Program-made: the position numbers and the translations under genes
The notes under the pieces: generated by a model
Seen by the model: only the letters and a program-made list of their open reading frames with translations
Database searches by the model: none
What the model was told of the DNA's origin: nothing
From: Rutpela maculata
Taxonomy: Eukaryota > Arthropoda > Insecta > Coleoptera > Cerambycidae
Length of the DNA: 64,000 nt
Assembly (NCBI GenBank): GCA_936432065.2
Contig: OW386290.2
Location: 138,891,677-138,955,676, forward strand
Reading direction: 5' to 3'
Shown here: positions 21,927 to 33,128 of the stretch, in pieces
How positions within the stretch are numbered: the first letter of the stretch is position 1
How the letters are laid out: every line of letters starts with the position of its first letter

Positions 21927-23260
21927 GATGATGGTAAAGTCTGTTCGCTGATAGAATCCCGGTCGTATAGTGTAAGGAATATCGCCCGGAGCTCTATCCT
22001 TCCTTGTCCTTATTGAAATATTGTTTGTGAATTAATCTGTAACGTAAGTTTTAATCTTTCTTGTCAAGTTATGACCAACGTGCGGCGTTTCTATTGTTCG
22101 AAACCTGCTAGAGTTTTAAGGCAAATACGTGAAAAATTTGACCCCAAAGATGTAGGGTTCTTAGACGAAACTTGGATCTTTAACAGAGGAGGATTAAAAC
22201 GTTCTTAGCAAGATGATTCCAGTAAATCGAAAGAGCGTCGTACAGCTATAGAAGGTAAAAGATTTATGGTTGTACATGAAGGATCTATTCATCTATTCAT
22301 GGCTTTGCTGAAGATGCGAGTTCAGTTCTCTCCACCAGGAATAAGTCAGCAGATTACCATGACAACATGAACTCTAAAAATTTTGAAAAGTGGCTGACAG
22401 AGAGACTTTTACCGTGGTAACAAAATCCAAGCATTATTGTTATAGATAAAGCTAAGTACCACTCTCGAGTTGAAGGAAAACAACCCACCCGATCTTGGAC
22501 GAAAGAAAAAAATACAAACCTGGTTAAAGACGAAAAACATAGATTTCAGTGATATCGCATATAAAACCGAATTGCTCCAAAGAGCATGAAGTTCTGCGGT
22601 GCCCACCATATCACTGTCAGTTCAACCCAATAGAACTTGTTTGGGGAATTTGTAAGGAGTATTACGACAAACACATCGGGAAAGATAGTTTTAGTGACGA
22701 AGCCGTTCTTACTATGTGGAATGAGACTTTATCTCAAGTGTCGAGCTCAATTTGTTCCAAGTGTGTAAATCACACATATGATCGAGTTGTTGATACTGAA
22801 GAAGCTATGCCACTCATTATAAGTGTTAATAATGAAAGCGACGATGAGGAAGAATTAGACATTGACAAAGAAAACTAAATTTATTTATTTTCCTTATACT
22901 AGGTATTTGTATTTTACTGCCATATTTGTTTTATGTAATGTTCGGCATAATTAGTATTAAGTATATATTTTTATTTTAAGATTACATATACTAATTTGAC
23001 AAAATTCTATTAATGAATAAAAAAACAATTAAATATTATTATTTATTTATTGTACTTAAATTACTATAAATTTACAATAAATGTATTATATATGCTTATA
23101 ATTCAATTTCCTTTAAATAAATCTAATTAAATACATCAAGTAAAATATAAAACAAAGCGACGCCACTGTGCATTCTAAAACACCAACGAGCCTACGGCAT
23201 CTTAGTTCAGACGTTCGTGACGTCACACCGGGACTCTATCAGCGAACAGACTTTACACTG
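21927..23260 (+). mobile_element. IS630/Tc1-type transposon with ~30-bp TIRs
   Basis: The left end contains GTAAAGTCTGTTCGCTGATA (from 21935). The right end, read on the minus strand, contains CAGTGTAAAGTCTG then TTCGCTGATAG, ending at 23260. Over about 30 bases only one or two positions differ. TA dinucleotides flank both ends (21925-21926 and 23261-23262), and CAGT is a common end in this superfamily. A transposase pseudogene fills the middle in the same orientation. Confidence 0.85.
22100..22878 (+). pseudogene. DDE_3-type (IS630-like) transposase, frameshifted
   Basis: Forward frames give FLDETWIFNRGG (first catalytic Asp, about 22155), IVIDKAKYHSRVE (second Asp, near 22435) and NPPDLGRKKKIQTWLKTKNI. 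Then come LRCPPYHCQFNPIELVWG (22590-22645, with the third catalytic Glu in IELVW) and a C-terminal CVNHTYDRVVDTEEAM followed by an acidic tail ending at a stop at 22876-22878. The last 109 codons are open. At least three frameshifts or stops lie upstream. The order matches insect DDE_3-domain transposases, where the second motif is usually DNA-YHS. Confidence 0.8.
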
Positions 23261-23479
23261 TAATTTAGTGCCATATATATAAAATTAGTTTATGATGTTT
23301 CATAGTTTAAATTGCCAAATGCTACTATCCCATCGAGGTACTTGTCCCTTTGTAAACATGCATACTTGCTTATGAAATGGAAGCTTTTAAGTAAAATTAT
23401 ATGTGATTGTTCACATTTAATTAAATATCAACTGTAAAATATAACTACTAGTGTTATATTATTATATCAATATATGCAG

Positions 23480-24420
23480 AATAGGGTTTTCTCAGAAAAA
23501 AAAATTATTGCTGAAGTACTTAATTCACGTAAAAAAACGATTTATGGCATATTTATTATCTTTTTAATTTTACTAATAGTGACAAAAAAAAAACGTAAAG
23601 TTTGAAAAATATTGAGTTCATTTTAAACAGCCATAAATTAGCGCTTTGTGACGTCAACGCCCTGAAATCCAATAAAAAGTCGGTTACATAGTTGCATAAG
23701 ATAGCCGTGAAAAATATAAAACATAACCTCTATTTATTGACAGCACTTTTTAATTACTATGAGTTGTAATGGATTATCGAAATGCCTAAAAAAGTTTGTT
23801 TTGTACCTTTGTGTAATAATACTAGTGAAAATGCGGCACCTTTAACATATCCCTCTTTCACTTTACTCATTTTGATCGTACAATTAATAAAACATAAACC
23901 AGAAACTGATGAGATGATAATATTTTCACTCTAAACAATCCAAACATCAAAATATAAATAAGTCATCTGTCATCTGATGTGTACCGTCAGTGCAGAAGCG
24001 GGTGAAGGTTAATTCCAAACTACAAAATATCAACGTCCGACGTTTTTACGAATAACTTGTGTGGAATTTTTTATCTGGATCCGGATTGGCCAATAATCAT
24101 AAGTCCACTGCTTTAGACTAATCACAGTACAAGCAATAAAAGAAGAAATTCTGAGAATTTTAGAGGAAAGCTTCCTTTAACACAAAGTTGTATCCATAAT
24201 CTCATTGGTTTTCCATTGGTTTTCCGGGTAGATACGTAATTCTGGCGCGTAAAAATGCCTGTTTTAAAAAGCCCTGAAATTATCAGCAAGTTGTTTTAAC
24301 GATATTTTCTTAGAAGTAATTCTTATTAGAAAAGTAAATTGTTGTAAATTAATAGAATATTTTATTATATCATTTTCACAACATAAAATGTTAAAATAAA
24401 ATTAGTGGGAAAACCCTATT
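23480..24420 (+). mobile_element. Small TIR element encoding a THAP-like remnant
   Basis: The left end AATAGGGTTTTCTCA and the right end inverted AATAGGGTTTTCCCA match at 14 of 15 bases and bound 941 bp. Inside is a short frame (23782-23934) that begins like a THAP zinc finger. THAP domains occur in P-element-type and some other DNA transposases. The superfamily of this element is not settled, and no clear target-site duplication was seen. Confidence 0.5.
23782..23934 (+). pseudogene. Truncated THAP zinc-finger frame (50 aa)
   Basis: From the ATG at 23782 the product begins MPKKVCFVPLCNNTSENAAP, then YPSFTLL, and stops at 23932. Met-Pro, the C-x4-C pair (C6, C11), Asn/Ser after the second Cys, and a PSF/FP-like segment are hallmarks of the start of a C2CH THAP domain, as in P-element-type transposases. 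The rest (central Trp, second Cys and His) is missing. I infer an internally deleted transposase gene. Confidence 0.55.
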
Positions 24421-24601
24421 GTTTACGTTTCAGTGCAACATAGTTTTGCCCAATTTAACAAAGTTTTATGGGTGTCAACTAAACATCACCCAATAAAAAT
24501 GCCCCACTTAATAATAAAGTCGACGAGTCCGATCGGCGAGTTCGAAAGAATTATCATACAAACAGAAAATAGGCCTGTTTCGTTTTCGGTGCGCCACCCG
24601 G

Positions 24602-26560
24602 TATTATGATACCAACAAGACAAATAATTTATGACTATATAATTCATACTCTCTTCCATATCTGGTAATTTAATAAGTCCGAGAAGCTAATTTGGCAGGT
24701 GGAATTTCAATATTATTCTTAATTTATTTAGAAGTTTAACGATAATAGAGCTAATCTCGAGAATTTCTATAATTATCAAGGCAGAAGCAGTAAATATCAA
24801 TTTTTGCGTAAAGTATAAATAAGCTTTAGTACCAATTTCCGTATAGTTTTATTGTTAACAAATATAATTGAGGAATAATGAACTCAAAATAAATCAACAC
24901 TATTTTAATAGCGACATTAAAAGGCAATAAAGCTAGCCATCATTACTCGAGTTTATTAAAATCATTCAGTCATATTAAGCTGTCGAGAAAGTTAACTTCA
25001 ACATATAAATCTTTTTTTGGAAGTGAGATAAGTGAGGTCTCCAGGAATGTATATTGCAAGAAAAATCAGAAGTTGTTTATACTCCAGTCAAATAGGGAAA
25101 ATTAGATGAAAAATACTGACAAAGTTTTGAAATTTGGCAAAGATGTTCATAAGAGCATTTGTTAAAGGTACTAAAATGTAGCATGCATATTGCTGCTTCA
25201 TAAATTATAACATAATTTAACTCAAGCGTGAAAAACCGCGGAAATTTGAAATATTGTTTCTTTAATTTACTTCATAAACAAAGAAAACGGTATGCAACCA
25301 GAGTTACGTCTAAGCTGTACTCAAGGTAGCTGGGTATTCTAACTTAGCTTTAAGAGTGGAAAGGGTAAAGAGACGACACGATTTACATACTACGAATAAG
25401 CGAACAGAACTAAAAATGTCTCCGTTACATGAAGGTACTTCGTATCTTGTCTGCTAAATTTTTGAATAGTGATGTGTCCTCATTAAGCTTCTTTTTACGA
25501 CTTCAACATCGAAAGGGTTGATAGTCCCTCTTCATTAACATGAAGCAGGCCAAATTGTTTTCACCGGTTTGATCCGTAAGTAATTTATAAAGAAATAATT
25601 TTTTTTTGTACCTTAAATTTGGCAACGGACATTTTGCAGCAAGTCACGCTTACACTTCATTTCTTTCCAGGGTTCTAAAGTTAGATACAAATCTTCCAAA
25701 GTTAGATGCAAATCTTCTAATTTTGGATGCACATCGTAGATATGCATTTATTTTAATTTGGGTTGGAAACTTTAATTTTTTTTAACCATCCAATGGGGTT
25801 GTCTTTCTTCTCCTCTACGTAATTAGAAGATGGAATGTATATATTAGTCTAGGACAACTTTTTACGGAGATCGCGACGATAGTATGGTAGAATAGATGTG
25901 ATTTGTCCTTATGGAATTTCTGGAAGCGTCGAACATGGTACTGGGAACTTCTTGACTTAATATTGGATTCATCTGGAAGTCAGCGATTACGTCAATGTGG
26001 GTTGGATTTCACCATCATCATCCCTCACTTGGAGTCACTACTTTAATTCACTAAGAATTCCAGATAAGTGTCGCAAATAAAATTTTTATCACATTTTTTT
26101 TTTATATATATCCCATATTTTTATGCTTTAACATTTTTAGAATTCTTTAAAGTATCAAATTGCAAATGTTTTTTTTTGAAACTATTTCCATTTTCAATTT
26201 TATATTTAATATGTTATAAAGGAACAGTTAGTATTTTCAATTATTATGAGGGTGTAAATTATCGGCGTAACGTCTAATTAAAAACAAATATATAAAAAGT
26301 TCTGTAAAGACTTTGTGATCACAATTTCTACGAAACGCTTATATTTAAATAATAAATTTTGACTTTTAAACACCATATTGTCGGTTCATGTTTAAGACAA
26401 TATTTTAAATAATATCTACATAACATATCATCGTCCATTCGTTTTCTCCTTTGTACATAAATTTGTTTAATTTTTAAGGCCTCAGTTTAGTCGTTTTCTA
26501 ACAAAAACACATCCAGTTTGATTGGTTTATAATAAAATCAATTTTATAATCACATTGTCT
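24602..26560. other. AT-rich DNA, minor short repeats
   Basis: About 2 kb without recognised genes. Near 25676-25740 a ~25-bp motif (AAAGTTAGAT-CAAATCTTC) is repeated about three times. The frame at 26068-26277 has no family motif. Confidence 0.4.
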
Positions 26561-26574
26561 ACTTATTTCAGGTA

Positions 26575-26660
26575 TTTTGAAACAAACTATTTTTAAACAA
26601 ACTATTTTTATACAAACTATTTTTATACAAACTATTTTGATACAAACCATTTTGATAATA
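26575..26660. repeat. ~14-bp tandem repeat, about five to six units
   Basis: Repeats of ACAAACTATTTTTAT and close variants, a simple tandem array in AT-rich DNA. Confidence 0.8.
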
Positions 26661-26783
26661 TCTTTAGGATTATTAATTTACACTTTTTTTTTAGTCAACA
26701 ATTTATACTTTTTTATAATTTGATTAGTTTATCTTTCTTGTAATCAAACTTCAGTTTTAGTGTAAATTACAAATATAGAAAGA

Positions 26784-26806
26784 TTGGCGCCCCGCCTCTC
26801 TGGGAA
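26784..26806 (+). other. PBS-like motif
   Basis: TTGGCGCCCCGCCTCTCTGG has the TGGCGCC core of LTR-retrotransposon primer binding sites. It is strikingly GC-rich in an AT-rich region. No gag frame follows, and no paired LTR was found. Confidence 0.3.
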
Positions 26807-27186
26807 AATTATCTTTATATAAGTCAAATTAACATCTTTTTTAGAAAAATTATAAAAACATCTGTCATATATTAATTACAATCTAACAAACACGTAAAAC
26901 CATTTGTAAAGTGTTTTCTGACCCATGACTCATCTGCCGAGTCTCTGAGATACTGGGGTAGTAACATTTTTTCTCTAAATAACATAAAGTTCAGTCTAAA
27001 TCTCGAACACGTTACAAAAAAATAATTAATTTATTAAACAGCGAGGAAATAATGTTATAAAAAGTCCCAAACTCAGTTTATTGCGCTCGAACCGCCATCT
27101 TGAGAAAATGTCGCTCCGATTTAGTTTTTTGCTTTTGACGCTAACCATTGGCGATACCGAAATTATGCTTCCTATTAAATACATCA
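26807..27186. other. Unannotated AT-rich DNA
   Basis: No gene recognised. The segment at about 27085-27130 (CGCCATCTTGAGAAAATGTC) resembles part of the mariner arm near 28640, weakly. Confidence 0.35.
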
Positions 27187-27362
27187 AAAACCCATTAAAC
27201 GATATGCCAGCCAGTACTGGGGGTGAAGGGGGGAGGCTGTTTCCAAAAAAATTTTGGAGACCTTTGTTTCCAGTACACACACTAAATCACAATTTCATTT
27301 GATATCTCCTTTAATAATGGGGTGGGGATGGTAGTGGGTGGGGATGGTAGTGGGTGGCTACT
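27187..27362 (+). mobile_element. Family A internal fragment
   Basis: AAAACCCATTAAACGATA, a G-rich block, CACACTAAATCACAATTTCA and CTTTAATAATGGGGTGGGG follow the family A order seen at 16543-16705. Both ends of the element are missing. It is followed within 12 bp by a family B fragment. Confidence 0.65.
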
Positions 27363-27373
27363 ACTAAAAGAAA

Positions 27374-27541
27374 TCGTGCTTACAAGAAACGTGACGGACG
27401 GACAGACGGACATTTTGAAAGTTGTTCAGAATTCGTTCACTAACATAACGATATAATTTTTTTTTCTCTACGAGCGATATTTACTGATTTAGAAATGTGC
27501 CGATCAAATACAATATACTCTTCGTTTTTGCGAGTATAATA
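27374..27541 (+). mobile_element. Family B fragment, copy 2
   Basis: Contains AATCGTGCTTACAAGAAACG, GACGGACGGACAGACGGACA, TTCAGAATTCGTTCACTAAC and GTGCCGATCAAATACAATAT, and ends GCGAGTATAATAAT. The 5' half seen in the copies at 15.6 and 55.6 kb is absent. Confidence 0.75.
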
Positions 27542-27544
27542 ATA

Positions 27545-27640
27545 CAAGGTACATTCTTACAATAATATAATATAAAGTGTTAAGTTACTAATTTTAAAAG
27601 TTTCTTAAATACAATTAAATAGTACTTATTACTAAGGTCG
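27545..27640 (-). mobile_element. 3' UTR fragment of the Jockey-like family
   Basis: On the minus strand this matches 7215-7305, with blocks AGTAATAAGTACTATTTAAT and TGTAAGAATGTACCTT. It is a detached piece of the same non-LTR 3' UTR. Confidence 0.7.
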
Positions 27641-28504
27641 TGAAATTCATATTGGAGGTGGAAATCAATCAGAAAACATAGTTGGGATTAGATCCGAGTT
27701 TATGAAAAGCGTTAGGTGCAAATCCTAGCTGTGACAGAAAATTAGGAGAAGTTTTTCAGGACGAAGTCTCTATATTGTCACGCCTACAACGTGCCATTAC
27801 TGTAAAATTAAGAGTAGTTGAAGGAAAAAGGCAAATTAAATCCAATAACTTTCAACAAATCAATGTTTATTCAATAAAATAACAAATAAAACAATAAAAA
27901 TAAAATTATAACAGCTGAAAAATCTATATCTGTTCCAGGATACAAACCCACGACGCAGCGAGGCTCTTGGAGCGCTTCCAATGGGCAGCGCCTTGGGTCT
28001 CTTCTTGGTGCCCGCGTAGCCACCCCCAGATCCTTATTTTTTTTAATGTTTTTTTTTCCTTATTTACTGTGCTTGTGCGTGATTTTCACAACAACAAATA
28101 AAAGCAGCAACGTAACTGGATTATAGTATATGTGGAAAATTTTATATACATGGTAAGAATTATATAAATAAATACAATTAAAATTTATTTTAATTACTAT
28201 ATAGTGGTGTAAGAAGGAGGATACTATATTCTTAATTTTTTTAGTAAGTGGGGTAAGTTTATAAATATTAGTATAGTTATAATTATTATAGATATTAAAC
28301 ATTATTTAAACATTAAATATTATAATTAGTATTTGTTTAAATACTCCGAATAAATGATTCGTCGTCATGTAGTAAGATCAATATTGATTTTGTTTAATAA
28401 CATGGCCCTGTCTATAATGTGGTTCTCTGCATGTTTATAAATATACATACCTATCCCAATGGTATTGAACCAAAATAATAATTTTTAACGACAAATATAA
28501 ATAG
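27641..28504. other. Unannotated DNA with a short GC-rich patch
   Basis: Mostly AT-rich. A GC-rich patch at about 27940-28022 (GACGCAGCGAGGCTCTTGGA) stands out but belongs to no family I recognise. A minus-strand reading of the patch is open but too short to interpret. Confidence 0.35.
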
Positions 28505-29517
28505 TGCAGGCAAATCCAGTTTTGAGTATGAACTATCTGGGGATAGCTTTTTTTTTATCGAAATGGATAGCTTTATTCATGTAGAATGAGGATATAAAAG
28601 TCCCGAAAAATCCCAATGTGAGCTAAAGCCACCATTTAGAAAAAATGGCCGCCAGAACCGTTTCTTTTAGAAGGACATATCTCAGTAACCATTGCTCCGA
28701 TTTTAGATTTCTTTTTTTTTGTTCTCTTCCCCTTTTTATGTACAATCGAAACTGTTATTACATTTTTGGGCATAAAACAGAAGATAACTGACTTGAGTTC
28801 TTGGAAATATACAAGGTGCCCAGTTAGTGCTTCCTCGGAAGATTGTGCCAAATCGGGTAACTTTATAAAAAAACTTTTTTAACAAAACTTTCAATGTTTC
28901 ATCTCTAATACAACGTGAAATTATTTTCAATTATACAAGGTGTCACAAAAAGGAGTTGACGCCAGTTAAGCCTCTAAGGGTCCTGAATTACTCCCTAAAA
29001 TTTTTTGCCAAGCGGATGCAGCATTGCCAAGTTATAATTTTTTTCCTGTTTTTTGGGCAAATTACAAAAAATTTTTTGACTACCATATCTCCGCGATTTA
29101 TTAATTGGGTGTTATTCGATAATGATGCATTTACTGAAAAACATTTTTGAAATAAACTATTATTATACCGGGTGTCCAAAATATTTGTTTATATTTCTTG
29201 TTATTTAATTATTATTTTTCTCAAATTTTTTAAATGAAATGCCTATATTTTTTACATGGATGAATAAAGCATAAAATTCCCCACATTCTAATATTATGCA
29301 CTTAATTTTTATTTCAACCCGTTTTTGAGATATGATTATTTCAAATAAGTTTTGCGTAAATTGAGGTGTTTTTTATTTTAGCATTAAAATCTAGTATGGC
29401 TTTGGTCTTTTGTTTTGCGTTTGTTTTTCACTCTATGACATTTCTCTAACGTGTTTAAGATTATCGTAATTAAGTTCAATTAATATTGTTAATATTTAAA
29501 AATACGAATTATAATTA

Positions 29518-30619
29518 TTGTCAATAAGATTTAATATCTATGGTAAATGTTATGTTATTGGTGAATGTGATGGAAATTGTTTATTGGCATCAAGAATGTA
29601 TGGTCAAAAATATCCCTATAGAAGATGTCCTGATGTGAGGTCTCTAGAAAATTTGAAAGAACGTTTTGAACGTACTGGACATTTTGCATATGAAAAGAAA
29701 GCGAGACGACGAAATGTATCGTAATGAAGAAAATAAGCTGGCTATAACTTTAGAGCGTAATCGAAAATCCTACGGCAAGTGTTCGAGAGTTAAGTAGGGT
29801 AATCGAAAATCCTACGGCAAGTGTTCGGGAGTTAAGTAGGGTCAGAGGTCAGTGAATCTAGTGTTTCCTTATGTCTTCGTAAAAATAAGTTTCGAGCTCA
29901 GCTGCATCAAGAGCTTTGGGATGTGGATTTAAATCGTAGATTAAATTTTTGCCAGTGGGCTCAAAACCAAATTGGAGAAAATGAAGAATTTTTCAAATTT
30001 GTATTGTTCACGGATGAATCAATGTTTCATCGCAACGGATTTGTGAATAGGCACAATTTCCATTATTATGCCAGAGAAAACCCTCATGTTGCACATAAAA
30101 ATCAGAACCAGAGTTTAAATGTAAGGGGAGGAATTGTACATGATAATGTTATTCATCCTCGCTTTTTTGAGGGAAATGTGAATGGAGCAGTCTTCTTAGA
30201 TTTTACGCAAAATACGTTTCCACAAATAATCGAGCATATTCTTGATTACATTACAAATAATATGTGATTACAACTTGAAGGTGCACCACCACATTTTAGT
30301 AGAAATGTTCGTCAGGCCATTAGTAATCAGTTTCCTGAAAGGGTATAGGAAGAAGAGGTTCAATATTTTAATAAACTGTTAAATAATATCTAATTTATTA
30401 TTTTATTAAATGATGTTAGGTCTCATTACATGGCCGCCTAAGTCACCCGACCTGACTTCAGTGGGTTTTTTTCTTTGGGGATTTGTGAAGTCAGACGTTT
30501 ATAAAGTAGAACCAACGACTCGAGAAGATATGATGGAAAGGATTCATCGGTGTTTCAGTCGTATAAATGTTGATGTTACACTGTATAAGGTGCTCATTTA
30601 TCAAGAGACCTCAGTGTGA
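29518..30619 (+). pseudogene. Mariner-like transposase with lost catalytic residues
   Basis: N-terminal frame (29521-29724): YGQKYPYRRCPDVRSLENLK, an HTH region. Then follows a 42-bp in-frame tandem duplication (29758-29841) encoding VIENPTASVRELSR twice. The main frame (29923-30267) reads FKFVLFTDESMFHRNGFVN (first Asp kept), then ENPHVAH and VRGGI. The second Asp motif reads LQLEGAPPHF after a stop (Asp to Glu). After a ~60-bp AT-rich insertion near 30360, the end reads ITWPPKSPDLTSVGFFLWGF, where the third Asp is Gly. It cannot be catalytic as it stands. Confidence 0.8.
29758..29841 (+). repeat. 42-bp in-frame tandem duplication in the transposase HTH region
   Basis: Two adjacent copies of a 42-bp unit starting GTAATCGAAAATCCTACGGC differ at one base (CGAGAG against CGGGAG). 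The unit adds 14 codons without shifting frame. Confidence 0.95.
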
Positions 30620-31888
30620 CCTGAATCAAATTGTTGGACATTTTGAGCAGTTATGTATCGTGAAAAAAAAATTATTGCTCAAGAACCGTTCATAAAAGAA
30701 AGAGTATGATATCAAAATGTGAGAAATTGTAAGGGTTACCCATCCATTTAAAAAAATTATAGGCATTCCATTTAAAAAAAATTGAAAAAAATGTAAAACA
30801 AAATATAGATTTTAATGCTAAAATAAAGAGCACCTTAATTTACGCAAAAATTATTTGATAGAATCATATCTCTCTGTTTGAAACAGAAATAAGTATACCT
30901 AGGCATTCCATTTAAAAAAAATGAGAAAAATAATAATTAAATATCAGGAAATGTACGCAAATATTTTGGACACCCGATATACTAAAGATTTATTTCAAAA
31001 ATGTTTTTCAGTAAATACATCATTATCAGACAACATCCCACATTTTTAGAAATAACGATTAATAAATCGCGGAGATATGCCAGTCAAAAATGTTCGTAAA
31101 CTGCCCAGAAAAAACAGAAAAAAATAACTTGGCAAAATATTTAGGGTGTAATACAAGGCCCTTGAAGGCTTAACTGGCGTTAAGGAAATACAGGCTGTTC
31201 TATTTAAAAAAAATTATACTTTCTTGTGTGACTTGTTTTGTGACACCTTGTATAATTGAAAATAATTTTAAGTTGTAGTAGAGACGAAACATTGAAAGTT
31301 TTGTTAAGAAAGTTTTTTTATAAAGTTAGCCGTTTTGCACAATATTCCGAGAGAACACTGACTGGACACCCTTTATACCTTAATGTACATTATTAAAAAT
31401 GATTACAATTTTATATATAAATAACTATTACTCCGTTAGTATTTGAGTTAGTAACATCGACCAAAAAACAAATGAAAGCTAATTGTGTGCTCTAGAAGTT
31501 TTATTAAAATTATTTTTTCAAAAATTGACTAGAAATTTCAGTACAAACGTCTCGAGTTTACAAAAGTTTAAATTTCCGGAATATTTAAATTATTTTTTAA
31601 TTTCCTAATCGTTTAATTTATCGCAAAATATGCAATCATACTTTCTGTAAAATGTGAAGTGAGGAATGGAACAAAAAAAAAGAAATCTAAAATCGGAGCA
31701 ACGGTTACTAAGATATATGATTTTAAAGAAAATGTCTCTAGCGGTCATTTTTTATAAATGGCTCAAGTCGGGATTTTTTGCAACTTTATGTACTTATCTA
31801 AATTAATAGAGCTATCTATTGTGATAAACAAATAACTGTCCCCAAATATTTCACGCCAAACCCATTTTACACTGAGATTTGCCTGGTC

Positions 31889-32744
31889 TAAAATTGTTTG
31901 TACTTTTACAACAGTACATTAATAAACTAAATGAGGTATTAGGTTTGACAATACGATAGGACAATTACGCCGAGAAAGGCATTAATAAAAATATAATCCA
32001 TTATCCATTTAAAAAATGCAATCTTCCTGGCAATTCCAAGTTCCTTCAACCATCCAAATTAAACGGCGAAATTGAAATTTGTTTAATACGAGATGCTAAG
32101 AAACACGATTGTACTGTTACAACTAGATTAATTCCCTGTATTCTTTCTACGCCGCTGATGCGTGATTTTTTCATCGCCAACAAGATGAACCGAGAAGAAG
32201 TGAACTAAATGATCTAGTGTAAGTAATGAAGCATGGCAACTTGCACCTGCATGCCTCTTCTTGGAGGTATTTGCAATCATAACTATATTCACCGTTACTT
32301 TAATTAATAACAATTACGTTAATGGATGCTCTTCATTGTCCAATTGTGCTGTGAAAGTTCAGAACATGATAGACCATAACACGGCAAATGCGAAACGGTA
32401 TAAGGCGTTTTTCACAGTTTTTAGTATTTCTTAAATAACCAGTTTTCTACCTATGCGTATTATATGGTGTAAACTTACATCGAGAGTAATATTGCAGATA
32501 TAAAAAAATTCCACTCTCCTTCCATTTAACTTAAATATATTCCTGTACACTGTGTTTGGTTAAGGTTAAGCATATTAATATGCTTATTAATAGCAGGCTT
32601 GTCAGTGCCAAAATTACATATAAAAGGAGTAGCCACTTATAAGGCTTTATAAGTCAAGAGTTATCTGTAACGACATGAATATTACGCTGTTAGATTGATG
32701 AACTGTAGAAATTTCGATAAGAAGTTGGTAGTACCGCGCAAGCA
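31889..32744. other. Unannotated DNA
   Basis: No gene or repeat recognised. A perfect 16-base palindrome AGCATATTAATATGCT lies near 32567-32582. Confidence 0.4.
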
Positions 32745-33128
32745 TAATGTAAATTAGGGTGAACCGAAAAACACGAAACTTTGAATTTGCAAATGGGGTA
32801 GTTTCTAATTTATCACTGTGGTTAAGCCGTCTAGCCGGCCCCCACGGCCTTGAAAATGACGTAAAAGGTCAATTTTTCTCGTTTTAACATTTTTGAAATT
32901 GACATTTGATTTTTTTTTGACTCTATTAAAGTCTAAACACGTGCAGCAAAAGTTTGCCGAATAAAATATTTTTCAGCTCCAAGAAAATTAGAAATTTTGT
33001 ACAAAAAACCTCATTTTCGTCAAATTCTACGTTTTAGTGACTTTCTAATTTCGCTGGAACTGAAAAATATTTTATTTGGAAAATTTTTGCCACACGCATT
33101 TAGACATTAATAAAGGGTCATAAAAAGA
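32745..33128. repeat. Foldback element: left arm, centre and part of right arm
   Basis: The left arm contains TTTGAATTTGCAAATGGGGT, TAGCCGGCCCCCACGGCCTT, AAATTGACATTTGA and ATTAAAGTCTAAACACG. The centre is near 33021. The right arm then runs AATTTCGCTGGAACTGAAAA, GCATTTAGACATTAATAAAG and GGTCATAAAA before the family A insertion. The rest of the right arm is at 34267-34460. Confidence 0.75.

Larger units (their letters stand above)
18830..24601 (+). mobile_element. Degenerate mariner-type transposon enlarged by nested insertions
   Basis: Terminal inverted repeats of about 57 bp bracket the region, roughly 80% alike by eye. The left starts CGGGGTGGCCTACCAAAAGC then GAAACAGG. The right, inverted, starts CCGGGTGGCGCACCGAAAAC then GAAACAGG. 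Both are flanked by TA, the usual mariner target. A mariner-like transposase remnant (20030-20640) sits inside in the matching orientation. The 5.8-kb length, against ~1.3-2 kb usual for mariners, is explained in part by a foldback (19115-19692), an IS630-like element (21927-23260) and a THAP element (23480-24420). That all internal DNA arrived by insertion is inference. Confidence 0.6.
28505..31888 (+). mobile_element. Mariner element with long inverted arms and three nested terminus motifs
   Basis: Inverted arms (about 28505-29345 and 30830-31888) flank a mariner transposase. Each arm carries three terminus-like motifs in the same order: TACAAGGTGCCCAGT (28810) / inverted at 31375; TACAAGGTGTCACAAA (28934) / inverted at 31252; TACCGGGTGTCCAAA (29166) / inverted at 30978. 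Matching landmarks in the arms include AAATCTAAAATCGGAGCAA and its inverse. The innermost pair spans 1.8 kb, a normal mariner size. The right arm is about 200 bp longer between the outer edge and the first motif. Confidence 0.8.
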
